The notes below the pieces were generated by a model. The model saw only the letters and a program-made list of their open reading frames with translations, ran no database searches and was not told the DNA's origin. From NCBI RefSeq assembly GCF_900188315.1, contig NZ_LT897781.1, positions 3,224,001 to 3,288,000 on the forward strand: a stretch of DNA of 64,000 nt, in the 5' to 3' direction. The position numbers were made by a program, and so were the translations under genes. Origin of the DNA: Marinobacter sp. es.042 (GTDB taxonomy: Bacteria; Pseudomonadota; Gammaproteobacteria; Pseudomonadales; Oleiphilaceae). Below are positions 1 to 11,051 of this stretch, in pieces (within the stretch, counting starts at the first letter, position 1; each line of letters starts with the position of its first letter).

Positions 1-1
1 T

Positions 2-343
2 CGCGAGCTGGCGGCGTTCGCTCAGTTCGCGTCAGATCTGGATGAGGCGACTCGTAAGCAGTTGGAGCATGGTCAGCGCGTCACCGAGCTGATGAAGCAG
101 AACCAGTACAGCCCAATGTCGGTTGCTGAGATGGGTACCGTACTGTACGCAGCCAACGAAGGCTTCCTGGATGATGTCGACGTCAATAAAGTGGTTCAGT
201 TCGAAGCTCAGCTTCTCGACTGGATGCGCGCTGAGCAAAAAGACCTGCTCGATAAGATTGGCGCCGAAGGCAAGTACGATGATGACATCATTTCCGGCCT
301 GAAAGCTGCTTTGGAGAAATTCAAGACCACTCAAAGCTGGTAA
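2..343 (+). CDS. atpA: ATP synthase F1 subunit alpha, C-terminal part (5' cut by window edge)
   Basis: The reading frame is open from the first bases to a TAA at 341-343 and encodes about 113 residues of the alpha subunit of F1. It begins at [15 protein letters not shown] and ends KFKTTQSW, the helical C-terminal domain of AtpA. Alpha forms the non-catalytic nucleotide sites of the alpha3beta3 hexamer on the cytoplasmic face of the inner membrane. The gene heads into atpG, atpD and atpC in the standard proteobacterial order, so identity rests on both sequence and context. The nucleotide-binding domain lies outside the window. Confidence 0.95.
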   Translation, partial: RELAAFAQFASDLDEATRKQLEHGQRVTELMKQNQYSPMSVAEMGTVLYAANEGFLDDVDVNKVVQFEAQLLDWMRAEQKDLLDKIGAEGKYDDDIISGLKAALEKFKTTQSW

Positions 344-350
344 CGACTGG

Positions 351-374
351 AAGCCCGTCGCGGCGGGCTTTCTT
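351..374 (+). terminator. Intercistronic hairpin between atpA and atpG
   Basis: AAGCCCG (351-357) pairs with CGGGCTT (364-370) around a six-base loop and is followed by TTTCTT. It resembles a weak intrinsic terminator. Because atpG follows at once, a role in partial attenuation or mRNA stability within the atp operon is more likely than full termination. Confidence 0.5.
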
Positions 375-411
375 GTCCACATGAGTGTCTAACTTGAAAA
401 GGCAGTGACTT

Positions 412-1272
412 ATGGCCGCAGGAAAAGAAATACGCAATCAGATCGGAAGCATCAAGAGCACGCAGAAGATCACTAGCGCCATGGAAATGGTCGCGGCGAG
501 CAAGATGCGCAAGGCTCAGGAACGCATGAAGGCGACACGCCCTTATGCCGAAAAGATGCGGCAGGTAATCGGACACATAGCAAAGTCCAACAAGGATTAC
601 GTGCATCCCTTCATGCGTGAGCGGGAAGTTAATTGTGTGGGTTACATCGTGATTTCCTCTGATCGGGGATTGTGCGGTGGCCTGAACGGTAACGCCTTCA
701 AATTGCTCGTGCGTGAAATGAAGCAGTGGAAAGATAAAGGTGTAGAGACCGATCTCTGCGCTATCGGGCAAAAAGGGGCCTCATTCTTTCGCAGTTATGG
801 CGGAAACGTGGTAGCAGCCCTGACCCACTTGGGGGACAGCCCAAGCGCAGAGAAGCTCATCGGTAACGTCAAGGTCATGCTTGATGCATTCGAAGACGGC
901 AAGATTGATCGTCTTTATGTCATTTACAACGAGTTTGTAAACACCATGACCCAGCAGCCGAAGTCCAAGCAGCTTCTGCCTCTGCCGGAAAGCCAGGATG
1001 AAGAAGTTGGTCACCAGTGGAATTACATCTACGAGCCTGATTCACGGCCCATCCTGGATGGGTTGATGCCACGTTATATCGAATCCCAGGTCTATCAGGG
1101 AGTGGTAGAGAATCTGGCCTGCGAGCAGGCTGCGCGGATGATTGCCATGAAGAGCGCGACAGATAACGCGGGTAGCATCATTGACGAGCTACAGTTGGCT
1201 TACAACAAGGCCCGTCAGGCAGCCATTACGCAAGAAATTTCGGAGATTGTGAGCGGCGCGGCTTCGGTCTGA
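412..1272 (+). CDS. atpG: ATP synthase F1 subunit gamma
   Basis: The 286-residue product is the full expected length for the gamma subunit, the central rotor shaft that couples proton flow through Fo to catalysis in beta. The N-terminal helix ([20 protein letters not shown]) and the C-terminal helix ([20 protein letters not shown]) are the paired coiled coil that penetrates the alpha3beta3 ring, and the conserved [10 protein letters not shown] segment lies near residue 85. It sits between atpA and atpD in the usual order. A purine-rich stretch upstream of the ATG serves as ribosome binding site. Nothing is unusual. Confidence 0.97.
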   Translation: MAAGKEIRNQIGSIKSTQKITSAMEMVAASKMRKAQERMKATRPYAEKMRQVIGHIAKSNKDYVHPFMREREVNCVGYIVISSDRGLCGGLNGNAFKLLVREMKQWKDKGVETDLCAIGQKGASFFRSYGGNVVAALTHLGDSPSAEKLIGNVKVMLDAFEDGKIDRLYVIYNEFVNTMTQQPKSKQLLPLPESQDEEVGHQWNYIYEPDSRPILDGLMPRYIESQVYQGVVENLACEQAARMIAMKSATDNAGSIIDELQLAYNKARQAAITQEISEIVSGAASV

Positions 1273-1309
1273 TCCTGCCCACAATCCTACTGGTTTTATT
1301 GACTATTAA

Positions 1310-2722
<1,413 letters not shown>

Positions 2723-2757
2723 GCGACCTTCACTTTCTGACGCAAGAGGCGTAAGAA

Positions 2758-3180
2758 ATGGTTATGACCGTACACTGCGACGTCGTAAGTGCCGAAGAGA
2801 AGATCTTCTCCGGGCTGGTGGAAGTACTGACTGCCACCGGGACTGAAGGTGAAATGGGCATCCAGCTTGGCCATGCTCCGCTACTGACCGCGCTCAAGCC
2901 CGGCGCTGTGCGGATTGTCAAACAGGGTGGTGATGAAGAAATACTGTACGTTTCCGGGGGATACCTGGAAGTGCAGCCCAACATCATCACCCTCATGGCC
3001 GATACCGCCGTTCGTGCAAAGGATGTGGACGAGGCTGCGGCACTGGAAGCGCAGAAAGAAGCCGAGAAGGCACTGGCGAACAAAACAGGCGAGTTTGAAT
3101 ACTCACGTGCTGCTGTTGAGCTGGCGGAAGCCGCTGCTCAGCTGCGCACCTTGCAGAAACTGCGTAAGAACGTTCGATAG
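2758..3180 (+). CDS. atpC: ATP synthase F1 subunit epsilon
   Basis: This 140-residue product has the N-terminal beta sandwich ([18 protein letters not shown], then [12 protein letters not shown]) and the C-terminal helical hairpin typical of epsilon, which binds gamma and can inhibit ATP hydrolysis. The start could be the ATG at 2758 or the one two codons later at 2764; AAGAGG upstream fits the first slightly better. It is the last gene of the atp operon and is followed by a terminator. Confidence 0.96.
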   Translation: MVMTVHCDVVSAEEKIFSGLVEVLTATGTEGEMGIQLGHAPLLTALKPGAVRIVKQGGDEEILYVSGGYLEVQPNIITLMADTAVRAKDVDEAAALEAQKEAEKALANKTGEFEYSRAAVELAEAAAQLRTLQKLRKNVR

Positions 3181-3217
3181 GATCGTTTTTCCGTTTCTGG
3201 ATCTCGCCTGAGACAAG

Positions 3218-3297
3218 ACCGCATCCTGAAAAGGCCGGCAAGGTTTGTTGTCCATGAACAACCTTGGAGGCCAATTAGGACGCGGTTTTTCTTTTTT
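3218..3297 (+). terminator. Rho-independent terminator of the atp operon
   Basis: ACCGCATCCT (3218-3227) pairs with AGGACGCGGT (3277-3286) with one mismatch, enclosing a second hairpin built on CAAGGTT and AACCTTG. The stem runs directly into TTTTTCTTTTTT (3286-3297). It separates atpC from glmU and is a strong candidate for the end of the ATP synthase transcript. Confidence 0.8.
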
Positions 3298-3335
3298 GGA
3301 ATGTTTACCCGATCACTCACAGGGGTAGAACTGAG

Positions 3336-4700
3336 ATGAGCCCGCTACACGTCGTCATTCTGGCCGCCGGCCAGGGTTCCAGAATGAAATCCGCACTGCC
3401 CAAGGTGCTTCATCCCATTGCCGGCCGCCCGATGCTCCATCACGTCATCGACACCGCCAAACTCCTGGGTGCCGAAAAGATCCATACGGTGATCGGCCAT
3501 GGGGCTGACAAGGTCCGGGAAGCCACGGACGAAGCCTCGGTAAACTGGGTGACCCAGAGCGAACAGCTGGGTACCGGTCACGCTGTGGCTCAGGCCCTGC
3601 CGGATCTGCCGGATGACGCACGGGTTCTCGTGCTCTATGGCGATGTGCCGCTGACCCGCTATGAAACCCTCGAGGGACTGGTCGGTACCCTGGATGACAA
3701 CACCCTGGGTCTTTTGACGGTCACCATGGACAATCCCCAGGGATACGGACGGATTGTCCGGAATGCTGATGGCGACGTGCAGTCAATCGTCGAGCAGAAA
3801 GACGCATCCCCCGAGCAGCAGCAGATCCGCGAGGTGAATACCGGCATTTTGGCGGCGTCAGCGAAACATCTGAAGAACTGGCTGCCGACGCTCTCCAATA
3901 GCAACGCCCAGGGCGAGTACTACCTCACTGACATTATCGCCATGGCGGTGGAGCAGGGCCTGGGTGTTTCGGTGTCTCAGCCGGAGAATCCGTTTGAAGT
4001 GCAGGGAGTCAACAATCGCCTGCAACTGGCCGAACTGGAACGCTGGTACCAGCGCCAGCAGGCTGACCGGCTGATGACAGAAGGTGCGACACTCGCGGAT
4101 CCCGCACGGATTGACGTCCGTGGCGAGCTGAGTATCGGGAATGACCTCTGGATTGATGTGAACGTGGTGTTCGAGGGCAACGTCAGCCTTGGCAGTAATG
4201 TATCCATTGGCCCTGGTTGCGTCATCAAGGACGCCACCATTGAAGATGGCGTGGAGATCAAGGCAAACAGTGTGATCGAGGGCGCGGTGATTGGCGCCAA
4301 TGCCCAGATCGGACCGTTTGCCCGGATCCGGCCGGGCACCGAGCTGGCGGCGAATACCAAAGTTGGCAACTTTGTGGAAACCAAAAAGGCCATCGTCGGC
4401 GAGGGCAGCAAGATCAATCATCTGAGTTATGTGGGTGATGCCTCACTGGGCCGTAATGTGAATGTGGGTGCAGGAACCATCACCTGTAATTATGATGGTG
4501 TGAACAAGTACCGCACCGTGCTCGGTGACGGCGTCTTTGTCGGTTCCAATACGGCTTTGGTTGCCCCGTTAACTGTAGCAGCGGATGCCACCATTGGCGC
4601 GGGTTCGACCATTACCCGCGACGTTGCCGATCACGAGCTTGCAGTCGCCCGGGGCCGGCAGCGTAATATTGCCGGTTGGGAAAAGCCGAAGAAACACTGA
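3336..4700 (+). CDS. glmU: Bifunctional UDP-N-acetylglucosamine pyrophosphorylase / glucosamine-1-phosphate N-acetyltransferase GlmU
   Basis: This 454-residue enzyme carries out the last two steps of UDP-GlcNAc synthesis for peptidoglycan and LPS: acetylation of glucosamine-1-phosphate, then uridylyl transfer. The N-terminal nucleotidyltransferase shows [17 protein letters not shown] at about residues 9-25. From about residue 250 to the end there are hexapeptide repeats of a left-handed beta helix, with the acetyltransferase histidine in [11 protein letters not shown] and the [13 protein letters not shown] motif. Length is normal. It stands between the atp operon and glmS, as in Pseudomonas and enterobacteria. 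Confidence 0.97.
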   Translation: MSPLHVVILAAGQGSRMKSALPKVLHPIAGRPMLHHVIDTAKLLGAEKIHTVIGHGADKVREATDEASVNWVTQSEQLGTGHAVAQALPDLPDDARVLVLYGDVPLTRYETLEGLVGTLDDNTLGLLTVTMDNPQGYGRIVRNADGDVQSIVEQKDASPEQQQIREVNTGILAASAKHLKNWLPTLSNSNAQGEYYLTDIIAMAVEQGLGVSVSQPENPFEVQGVNNRLQLAELERWYQRQQADRLMTEGATLADPARIDVRGELSIGNDLWIDVNVVFEGNVSLGSNVSIGPGCVIKDATIEDGVEIKANSVIEGAVIGANAQIGPFARIRPGTELAANTKVGNFVETKKAIVGEGSKINHLSYVGDASLGRNVNVGAGTITCNYDGVNKYRTVLGDGVFVGSNTALVAPLTVAADATIGAGSTITRDVADHELAVARGRQRNIAGWEKPKKH

Positions 4701-4730
4701 TACAAACGATCAACAGACAGGTAGAGCAGC

Positions 4731-6563
4731 ATGTGTGGAATTGTAGGCGCAGTTTCGGAAAGGGACGTTCAGGGCATCCTGCTTGAGGGTCTGCGCCGTC
4801 TGGAATACCGGGGATATGATTCCGCCGGTATGGCTGTAATAGGTGGCGACCACAGTGTCCAGCGCGCCAGGGAAGTAGGCAAGGTTGCAGCTCTCGGGGA
4901 GGCCATGGCAGCAAACCCTCTCGCCGGTCATCTGGGCATTGCTCACACCCGCTGGGCCACCCATGGCGAGCCGTCCCAGGTCAACGCCCATCCGCACATG
5001 TCCGGTGAGCATCTGGCCATCGTCCATAACGGTATTATCGAGAACTACCAGGAGCTGCGCGAAGAACTCCGGGCTGACGGTTTCGAGTTCACCTCGCAGA
5101 CCGATACCGAAGTCGTTGCCCACCTGATCGAGAAGAACTACCGCGCCCTGCGTAACCTTCACGATTCCGTTCGGGCCTCCATTGCTCGCCTTCGCGGTGC
5201 CTATGCCCTGGCTGTTGTCCATGCCGATGAACCGGACCATATGGTGGTCTGTCGTGAGGGCAGCCCCCTGGTGATTGGCGTGGGTATCGGCGAGAATTTT
5301 ATCGCCTCCGACCAGTTGGCTCTGCTGCCGGTAACCGATCGCTTTATGTTCCTGGAAGAAGGTGACATTGCCGACATCCGGAAGGATGGCATCAGCATTC
5401 TTGATCGCGAGGGCCAGCCGGCGGAGCGGGACGTAACCCGCTTCGAACACGGCGCCGATTCCGCCGACAAGGGCGAGTACCGCCACTTCATGCTCAAGGA
5501 AATCTACGAGCAGCCCAAAGTGATCAAGGCGACCATGGAAGGCCGGGTCACCAAGACCCGGGTTCTTGAACAGGCCTTGGGTACTGAGGCCGCTAACCTC
5601 CTGGAGAACGTTCGTCACGTCCAGATCATTGCCTGTGGCACCAGTTACCATGCCGGTATGGTAGCCCGTTACTGGATTGAGGAGCTGGCGGGCGTTGCCT
5701 GTTCCGTGGAGGTGGCTTCCGAATTCCGCTATCGCAAGCACGTGATCCAGCAGGACACCCTGTTCCTCTGTATTTCCCAGTCCGGCGAAACCGCCGATAC
5801 CCTGGCGGCCCTGCGTCAGGCGAAAAAAGCAGGTTTCCGGGCAGCATTGGCCATCTGTAACGTGCCGGGTAGTTCCCTCGTGCGGGAATCCGATCTGGTG
5901 ATCATGACCCAGGCCGGACCGGAAATCGGCGTGGCCTCCACCAAGGCATTCACCACCCAGCTCACGGCATTGCTGATCTTTACCCTAGCTCTGGCCCGTC
6001 ATAATGGGCTGCCCGAGGAGCAGGAAGCTGAAATCGTCGAGGCCCTCCACCTCGTGCCTGGCCAGGTCAGTGATGTGCTGGCCCTGGATGGCGAGATCGC
6101 CGAGATGTCCAAGGCATTCATGGATAAGAACCACAGCCTGTTCCTGGGACGCGGTTCCCAGTTCCCGGTGGCTCTTGAAGGTGCCCTCAAGCTCAAGGAA
6201 ATCTCCTACATCCACGCCGAGGCCTACCCTGCCGGCGAGCTCAAGCACGGCCCCCTTGCCCTGGTCGACAGCGAAATGCCGGTGGTCACTGTCGCTCCCA
6301 ACAACGACCTGGTTGAGAAGCTGAAATCCAACCTGGAAGAGGTTCGGGCCCGCGGTGGCGAGCTTTTCGTTTTCGCCGATAAAAAGGCCGGCGTCAAAGC
6401 GGAAGAGGGCCTGCATGTGATGCAGATTCCGTCCGTGCATCCGATTACCGCGCCGATCGTGTACACCGTGCCACTCCAGCTGCTGTCCTACCATGTGGCC
6501 GTACTGAAGGGTACCGATGTGGATCAGCCGCGGAACCTTGCCAAGAGTGTTACAGTGGAATAA
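4731..6563 (+). CDS. glmS: Glutamine-fructose-6-phosphate aminotransferase GlmS
   Basis: The 610-residue protein makes glucosamine-6-phosphate from fructose-6-phosphate and glutamine, the committed step of amino-sugar synthesis. It begins MCGIVGAV, so Cys2 becomes the N-terminal nucleophile of the glutaminase domain after Met removal. Two SIS domains follow, with CGTSYHAG and SQSGETADT as sugar-phosphate binding loops, and the protein ends in the conserved [10 protein letters not shown]. It starts 30 bases after glmU and is followed by a hairpin, so glmUS probably form one unit. Confidence 0.98.
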   Translation: MCGIVGAVSERDVQGILLEGLRRLEYRGYDSAGMAVIGGDHSVQRAREVGKVAALGEAMAANPLAGHLGIAHTRWATHGEPSQVNAHPHMSGEHLAIVHNGIIENYQELREELRADGFEFTSQTDTEVVAHLIEKNYRALRNLHDSVRASIARLRGAYALAVVHADEPDHMVVCREGSPLVIGVGIGENFIASDQLALLPVTDRFMFLEEGDIADIRKDGISILDREGQPAERDVTRFEHGADSADKGEYRHFMLKEIYEQPKVIKATMEGRVTKTRVLEQALGTEAANLLENVRHVQIIACGTSYHAGMVARYWIEELAGVACSVEVASEFRYRKHVIQQDTLFLCISQSGETADTLAALRQAKKAGFRAALAICNVPGSSLVRESDLVIMTQAGPEIGVASTKAFTTQLTALLIFTLALARHNGLPEEQEAEIVEALHLVPGQVSDVLALDGEIAEMSKAFMDKNHSLFLGRGSQFPVALEGALKLKEISYIHAEAYPAGELKHGPLALVDSEMPVVTVAPNNDLVEKLKSNLEEVRARGGELFVFADKKAGVKAEEGLHVMQIPSVHPITAPIVYTVPLQLLSYHVAVLKGTDVDQPRNLAKSVTVE

Positions 6564-6593
6564 GCGTCCTCACGGAAAGCGTATTGGTTGTCG

Positions 6594-6620
6594 AAGAATC
6601 CGCCTGTTGGCGGATTCTTG
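6594..6620 (+). terminator. Terminator-like hairpin after glmS
   Basis: AAGAATCCGCC (6594-6604) and GGCGGATTCTT (6609-6619) form a perfect 11-bp stem with a TGTT loop. There is no long T-run afterwards, so it is a hairpin of good stability but only moderate terminator quality. Its place 30 bases after the glmS stop supports the call. Confidence 0.65.
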
Positions 6621-6896
6621 CTATCTGCTCAGCTTCGAGGCAGTTTATTTTTTACTAAGCAGTCTTTTTATGGCTCGAATCGGTTAAAATGTGGGCTCGG
6701 TTAAGCTGTTTTGCTCAGCAATTTCAAGCTCACTATCTGTGTTTTTAGTCGTCCACCTCCCTTTCGATGGTTAGTGAGACCAAAAGCGGTCTCCCATTTG
6801 TACCTTTGACCAATACCCCGGTACGCAAGAATCAAGGAAGATGCGGGCGTTAAACGACACAATACCAATAACCCGTTTTCTCAGAAGATTTCCGTA
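6621..6896 (+). promoter_or_regulatory. Leader/promoter region of nhaB
   Basis: This 276-base stretch has no gene. It contains an AT-rich block with TAAAAT at 6685-6690 as a possible -10 element, without a convincing -35, and a small hairpin, GAGACC (6776-6781) with GGTCTC (6788-6793). No recognised operator or riboswitch was seen. It probably holds the nhaB promoter and a long 5' leader. Confidence 0.4.
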
Positions 6897-8402
6897 ATGC
6901 CCAATACCGTTATTTCCGGCTTTACCCACAATTTCCTTGGCAAGGCGCCCGTCTGGTACAAGCAGGTCATCCTGCTGTTTCTCATCGCCAACCCGATTGT
7001 CATGTGGACCCTGGGGCCGGGAACGGCCGGCTGGCTTTTGATTGCCGAGTTTATCTTTACCCTGGCCATGGCCCTGAAGTGTTACCCGCTTCTGCCCGGT
7101 GGCCTGCTGGCGGTCGAGGCGCTTTTGATTGGTCTGACAACGCCGGATGCGGTGTATCTGGAAGTGCTCACCAACTTCCCGGTGATCCTGCTGCTGATGT
7201 TCATGGTGGCCGGCATCTACTTCATGAAGGAACTGCTGCTGGTGACCTTCACCCAGATTCTGGTGGGTGTGCGTTCCAAGTCGGCTTTGTCTCTTTTGTT
7301 CTGCTGCGCGGCAGCGATTCTATCGGCCTTCCTGGATGCACTTACGGTTACCGCGGTGATCATCAGCGTTGCGGTGGGCTTTTACGCGGTTTACCACAAG
7401 GTGGCATCCGGTAAGGGCTATCAGCACAAGGATCATAACGCCGGCAGTGATGACGAGGTGATCGAGCTGCACCGGGAAGATCTGGAGAACTTCAGGGCGT
7501 TTTTGCGCAGCCTGTTGATGCACGGTGCTATCGGTACCGCTCTTGGTGGCGTTGCAACCATGGTGGGCGAACCCCAGAACCTGCTGATTGCCAAAGTAGT
7601 GGGTTGGGATTTTGCCGGCTTTTTCCTGCACATGGCGCCTGTGAGCGTGCCGGTGCTGGCGGCCGGGTTGTTTACCTGTTGGGCCCTGGAGAAGCTGCGT
7701 TGGTTCGGCTACGGCGGGCGCCTGCCAAAACCCGTGCGCCGGGTGCTGGAAGAGTTTGCAGAGAACGAGCGGGCGAAGCGTACCAAGGCTGATCAGGCGG
7801 CACTCTGGGTGCAGGCTTTTGCTGCCGCAATTCTGGTGGTGGGCCTGGCTTTCCATCTGGCCGAGGTCGGTCTGATTGGCCTGCTCGTCATCATTCTGAT
7901 TACCTCCTTTACCGGGGTTACCGACGAGCACCAGATTGGCAAGGCCTTCCAGGAATCCCTGCCGTTTACCTCGCTGCTGGTGGTGTTTTTCGCGGTGGTT
8001 GCGGTGATTCACGAACAGCACCTGTTCAAACCGATTATTGACTACGTGTTGTCGCTTCCTGAAGCCCGTCAGCCTGGCATGTTCTTCATTGCCAACGGCG
8101 TGCTCTCAATGATCAGCGATAACGTCTTCGTAGCGACTGTGTATATCAGTGAAGTCAAACAGGCTCTGGATGCAGGCGCCATCAGCTATGAGCATTTCCA
8201 GAAGTTGGCAGTTGCCATCAACACCGGTACCAACCTTCCCAGCGTTGCAACTCCCAATGGCCAGGCGGCTTTCCTGTTCCTGCTGACGTCTGCCATCGCG
8301 CCGCTGGTTAGGCTGTCCTACGGCAAGATGGTGGTGATGGCGTTTCCCTACATGCTGGTCATGGGCGGTGTCGGTCTGTACATGGTTATTAACCATATTT
8401 GA
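6897..8402 (+). CDS. nhaB: Na+/H+ antiporter NhaB
   Basis: This 501-residue, very hydrophobic inner-membrane protein exchanges internal Na+ for external H+ and helps sodium and pH homeostasis in saline habitats. The N-terminal run ([32 protein letters not shown]) and [19 protein letters not shown] match NhaB rather than NhaA or Nha[20 protein letters not shown] is a conserved membrane segment of the family. Length is close to the usual 500-515. It is monocistronic, between the glmS terminator and an unrelated binding-protein gene. Confidence 0.95.
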   Translation: MPNTVISGFTHNFLGKAPVWYKQVILLFLIANPIVMWTLGPGTAGWLLIAEFIFTLAMALKCYPLLPGGLLAVEALLIGLTTPDAVYLEVLTNFPVILLLMFMVAGIYFMKELLLVTFTQILVGVRSKSALSLLFCCAAAILSAFLDALTVTAVIISVAVGFYAVYHKVASGKGYQHKDHNAGSDDEVIELHREDLENFRAFLRSLLMHGAIGTALGGVATMVGEPQNLLIAKVVGWDFAGFFLHMAPVSVPVLAAGLFTCWALEKLRWFGYGGRLPKPVRRVLEEFAENERAKRTKADQAALWVQAFAAAILVVGLAFHLAEVGLIGLLVIILITSFTGVTDEHQIGKAFQESLPFTSLLVVFFAVVAVIHEQHLFKPIIDYVLSLPEARQPGMFFIANGVLSMISDNVFVATVYISEVKQALDAGAISYEHFQKLAVAINTGTNLPSVATPNGQAAFLFLLTSAIAPLVRLSYGKMVVMAFPYMLVMGGVGLYMVINHI

Positions 8403-8531
8403 CATTCTGATCGGATTTTTGCGGGCGGTGTCAGTGCAGATTTGCCCGGGTCTGTTAATCTTTGCTTCAACAGATCTTAAAAAACGAATTCCATGCACAG
8501 TAACGCTGAACTTTTGTCTGTTTCCGCACTT

Positions 8532-9329
8532 ATGAACCGGAAGTCTTTGACTGGCCGGTTCATTGTCTTTTTAATGCTCGCTTTTGCAGGCATGGCTGTA
8601 CCAGCCGAGGAAGCCGGGGATAAAAAAATACTGCGCGTGGCCTATCTGGAATTTCCGCCGGTCAGCTACCAGTCTGCTGATGGAACGCCATCTGGCAGCT
8701 TCATCGAGCTGACCCGGAAAGTTGCTGCCGAAGCAGGCTATGAGCCCGAGTTTCTCTACTTGCCTGTTAGTCGGGTCTATCTCTATCTGAGTAATGGTGC
8801 GATAGATGTCTGGCCAGGAGTAACAGACGTTCCCGTTCTTCATGGTAATGTTCTCGAAAGCTGGGTCAGCCCCTTCCCGGTATATCTCAGTGCCTGGTAT
8901 CGCGAGGAAACGCCTGCCCTGGAGCACCTGGATCAACTCAAGCAAAAACGAGTGATCGTAATCGGCGGCTACACCTATGCCGGCCTGCTTGCCTGGCTTG
9001 AAAACGACACTGACATTCGAGTTACCGAGGCTCCCAATCACCGGTCTGCCGTGGACATGTTGAAACGAAAACGCGGCGATTACCTGTTGGACTACCGCCA
9101 ACCTGTCCGGGAAATCCTCATCAAAGGGGCAGATAGCGTTATTCGTGAAGCGGAGGTGCGCACCCGTAACACCGCCTGGATTTTCTCTCTCGCGCATCCC
9201 AGGGCTGCGTTGCTGCGTGACGAGTTCGATGACGCCTATCTGCGGCTCATGGAAAAGGGCGAAGTGCCACCAGTACGAGAGTTTACAGAAGGCTTTATGA
9301 TCCCCGGTTATCCCGATGGACTTCGCTGA
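8532..9329 (+). CDS. Periplasmic solute-binding protein, family 3 (orphan)
   Basis: The product is about 265 residues: a signal peptide (MNRKSLTGRFIVFLMLAFAG, cleavage near AVPA-EE) and a bacterial extracellular solute-binding family 3 fold, recognisable from LRVAYLEFPPVSYQSADG followed by GSFIELTRKVAAEAGYEPEF and PVSRVYLYLSNGAIDVWPGV. An in-frame ATG at 8493 would add 13 residues ahead of the signal peptide; neither start has a clear ribosome binding site, and I prefer 8532 because it gives a normal signal sequence. No permease or ATPase lies nearby, so it is an orphan whose ligand cannot be read from the sequence. Confidence 0.8.
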   Translation: MNRKSLTGRFIVFLMLAFAGMAVPAEEAGDKKILRVAYLEFPPVSYQSADGTPSGSFIELTRKVAAEAGYEPEFLYLPVSRVYLYLSNGAIDVWPGVTDVPVLHGNVLESWVSPFPVYLSAWYREETPALEHLDQLKQKRVIVIGGYTYAGLLAWLENDTDIRVTEAPNHRSAVDMLKRKRGDYLLDYRQPVREILIKGADSVIREAEVRTRNTAWIFSLAHPRAALLRDEFDDAYLRLMEKGEVPPVREFTEGFMIPGYPDGLR

Positions 9330-9356
9330 TGGCTGTTATTCGATAGCGGTTTTCGT

Positions 9357-10076
9357 TCAGGGGTTTAGCTGGATGTCCCCATACCAGGCCGTGGCGTTCT
9401 CCCCGGTGTTGTCCGAATCCGACATGATGGCAATACCCACCACCGGTGGTGGTTCCTCGCCAAACGCTTCCCGATAGTCGGCCATGATATCGCGCTCCAC
9501 CGTGACCCATTCGCCGACCTGTTCCGATCCGGAATTCACGGCAATCATCATGGTTTTTTCGGTGTATGGATTGGGTACGATCTTGCCCTCGGCGAGGGTA
9601 TTGGCCCAGATGTAGTTGAGGGCATTGCCAGGCAGGGACTCACCGAACAACACTTCGACGGTCTTGCGTTTGGCGCGCTCGAAAAACCCCGCCTTCTCGG
9701 GCTGGAACTCGAATGCCACATAGATTCTTGCCGGATAATCGTCCCCGGACTTTTCCCGGGCATCCCCGTTTTCGAACACATTCGAGACCTTCCAGCGCCA
9801 TTGCAGAATCAGCGAATCGGTTGGCTCCAGCCTGACCCGTGCGATCAGTCCCGACGCACCGCCGTCCGTGGTCGCCCGCACCACCTGCTGACCGTCTTCG
9901 GTTGTCAGTTCATAGCGGCTGAGCTGATCTATCTTGGGGAATTCCAGAGGCTCCCAGCCATCATTCAGGGACTGCATTTCCGAGAAAGGTGTGAGGGGGG
10001 ATGGTGTCTGTGCTAACAAGAGCCCTGACAGGCCCATCAGAACCAGCACCGATAAAAATGTGGCAGTCTTTCTCAT
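9357..10076 (-). CDS. DUF3047 family exported protein
   Basis: The 239-residue product has a signal peptide (MRKTATFLSVLVLMGLSGLL, cleavage near LLAQ) and a domain I recognise as DUF3047: LILQWRWKVSNVFENGD, then DDYPARIYVAFEF, NALNYIWAN and the ending AWYGDIQLNP. I chose the ATG at 10076 because the signal peptide starts there and a GAGAAG sequence lies upstream. The family has no assigned function and is predicted to be periplasmic. It lies 69 bases downstream of the response-regulator gene on the same strand, so it may be the last gene of the sensor-regulator transcript. Confidence 0.8.
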   Translation of the reverse strand: MRKTATFLSVLVLMGLSGLLLAQTPSPLTPFSEMQSLNDGWEPLEFPKIDQLSRYELTTEDGQQVVRATTDGGASGLIARVRLEPTDSLILQWRWKVSNVFENGDAREKSGDDYPARIYVAFEFQPEKAGFFERAKRKTVEVLFGESLPGNALNYIWANTLAEGKIVPNPYTEKTMMIAVNSGSEQVGEWVTVERDIMADYREAFGEEPPPVVGIAIMSDSDNTGENATAWYGDIQLNP

Positions 10077-10145
10077 CGCGCTTCTCGCTTTCAGGTTCAC
10101 AGTACCCCGATGGACAGACGCTATGAGCAAAAGTGCCCGAGGCCA

Positions 10146-11051
10146 TTACTGGATTGCCAACAAGCGGATTGCACTGGCTGCGGCCGCCGTCCGGTTCTCT
10201 ACGCCCAGTTTCCGGAATACCTGCTCCAGGTGTTTGTTTACGGTTCGGGGACTCATATCCAGGATCTGACCTATCTCCCGGTTGGTCTTGCCGTTCGCGA
10301 TCCAGAGTAACACGTCGGATTCTCTCAGTGTCAGCTCGAACCGCTGCCGCAAGGCTGCTGTTGCGCTGTTCTGGTTCTGTGGTGTTTTCAGCCGCAGCAG
10401 GTATTCCCGGTTATCCACAAGGGCAAGAAACTCTACCGTTCTGTCGATGCCCATGATTTCGACTGGCATGCTGTGGCCCGGCTCGGGACGGTGGCCCAGC
10501 CATTTCTCCAGTCTGGCACGTACCTCGGGGAATTCGGGGTGCGCTGCGTCGGGCAGGTACTGGCAAACCTGTGGCGTGCCCCACAGCAAATTCGCCTCGC
10601 GATCCACCGCAAACAGGTTCTGACCGGCCGTATCCAGGGCGCTACGAGCACTGCGGGTCATGCGGGCATTCGTCAGGTGTACATCCATTCTGGCCAGGAG
10701 TTCGGTGGTGTTAATCGGTTTGGTCACGTAATCCACACCACCGGCATTGAGCCCCATAACAACGTGTTCGGTATCGCTTAGACCGGTCATGAAGATGATG
10801 GGAATATCGGCGAACGCGGGGTTCTCTTTCAATCGACGACAAGTTTCGAAGCCGTCCATATGGGGCATCAAAGCGTCCATCAACACCACATCCGGGGTGA
10901 TATTCTGGCTGATCGTAAGGGCCTGGTTTCCTTCCAGCGCAACGAGCACCGTCATACCTGCCTCTTCCATGGCATCGTTGATCATTCGAATGGAGTCGAC
11001 TGCGTCATCTACGACCATCACGACAGTCTTCCGGTCATTATGAAGCTTCAT
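10146..11051 (-). CDS. Two-component response regulator with LuxR-type HTH output
   Basis: This 301-residue protein has a receiver domain (acidic pair D15/D16, phospho-acceptor D59 in VVLMDALMPHMDG, K111 in VTKP) and a C-terminal LuxR/FixJ-type helix-turn-helix at about residues 238-301 (LTLRESDVLLWIANGKTNRE, then SPRTVNKHLEQVFRKLGV). About 100 residues between them form no domain I recognise. Its ATG overlaps the end of the sensor kinase gene by 14 bases, implying translational coupling. The likely role is phosphorylation-dependent activation of the divergent amide/urea operon, inferred from position. Confidence 0.93.
   Translation of the reverse strand: MKLHNDRKTVVMVVDDAVDSIRMINDAMEEAGMTVLVALEGNQALTISQNITPDVVLMDALMPHMDGFETCRRLKENPAFADIPIIFMTGLSDTEHVVMGLNAGGVDYVTKPINTTELLARMDVHLTNARMTRSARSALDTAGQNLFAVDREANLLWGTPQVCQYLPDAAHPEFPEVRARLEKWLGHRPEPGHSMPVEIMGIDRTVEFLALVDNREYLLRLKTPQNQNSATAALRQRFELTLRESDVLLWIANGKTNREIGQILDMSPRTVNKHLEQVFRKLGVENRTAAAASAIRLLAIQ

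Noticed and set aside
4710..5741. Minus-strand open frame of 343 codons antisense to glmS
   Set aside because: Lies wholly inside glmS, no start signals, no recognisable motif.
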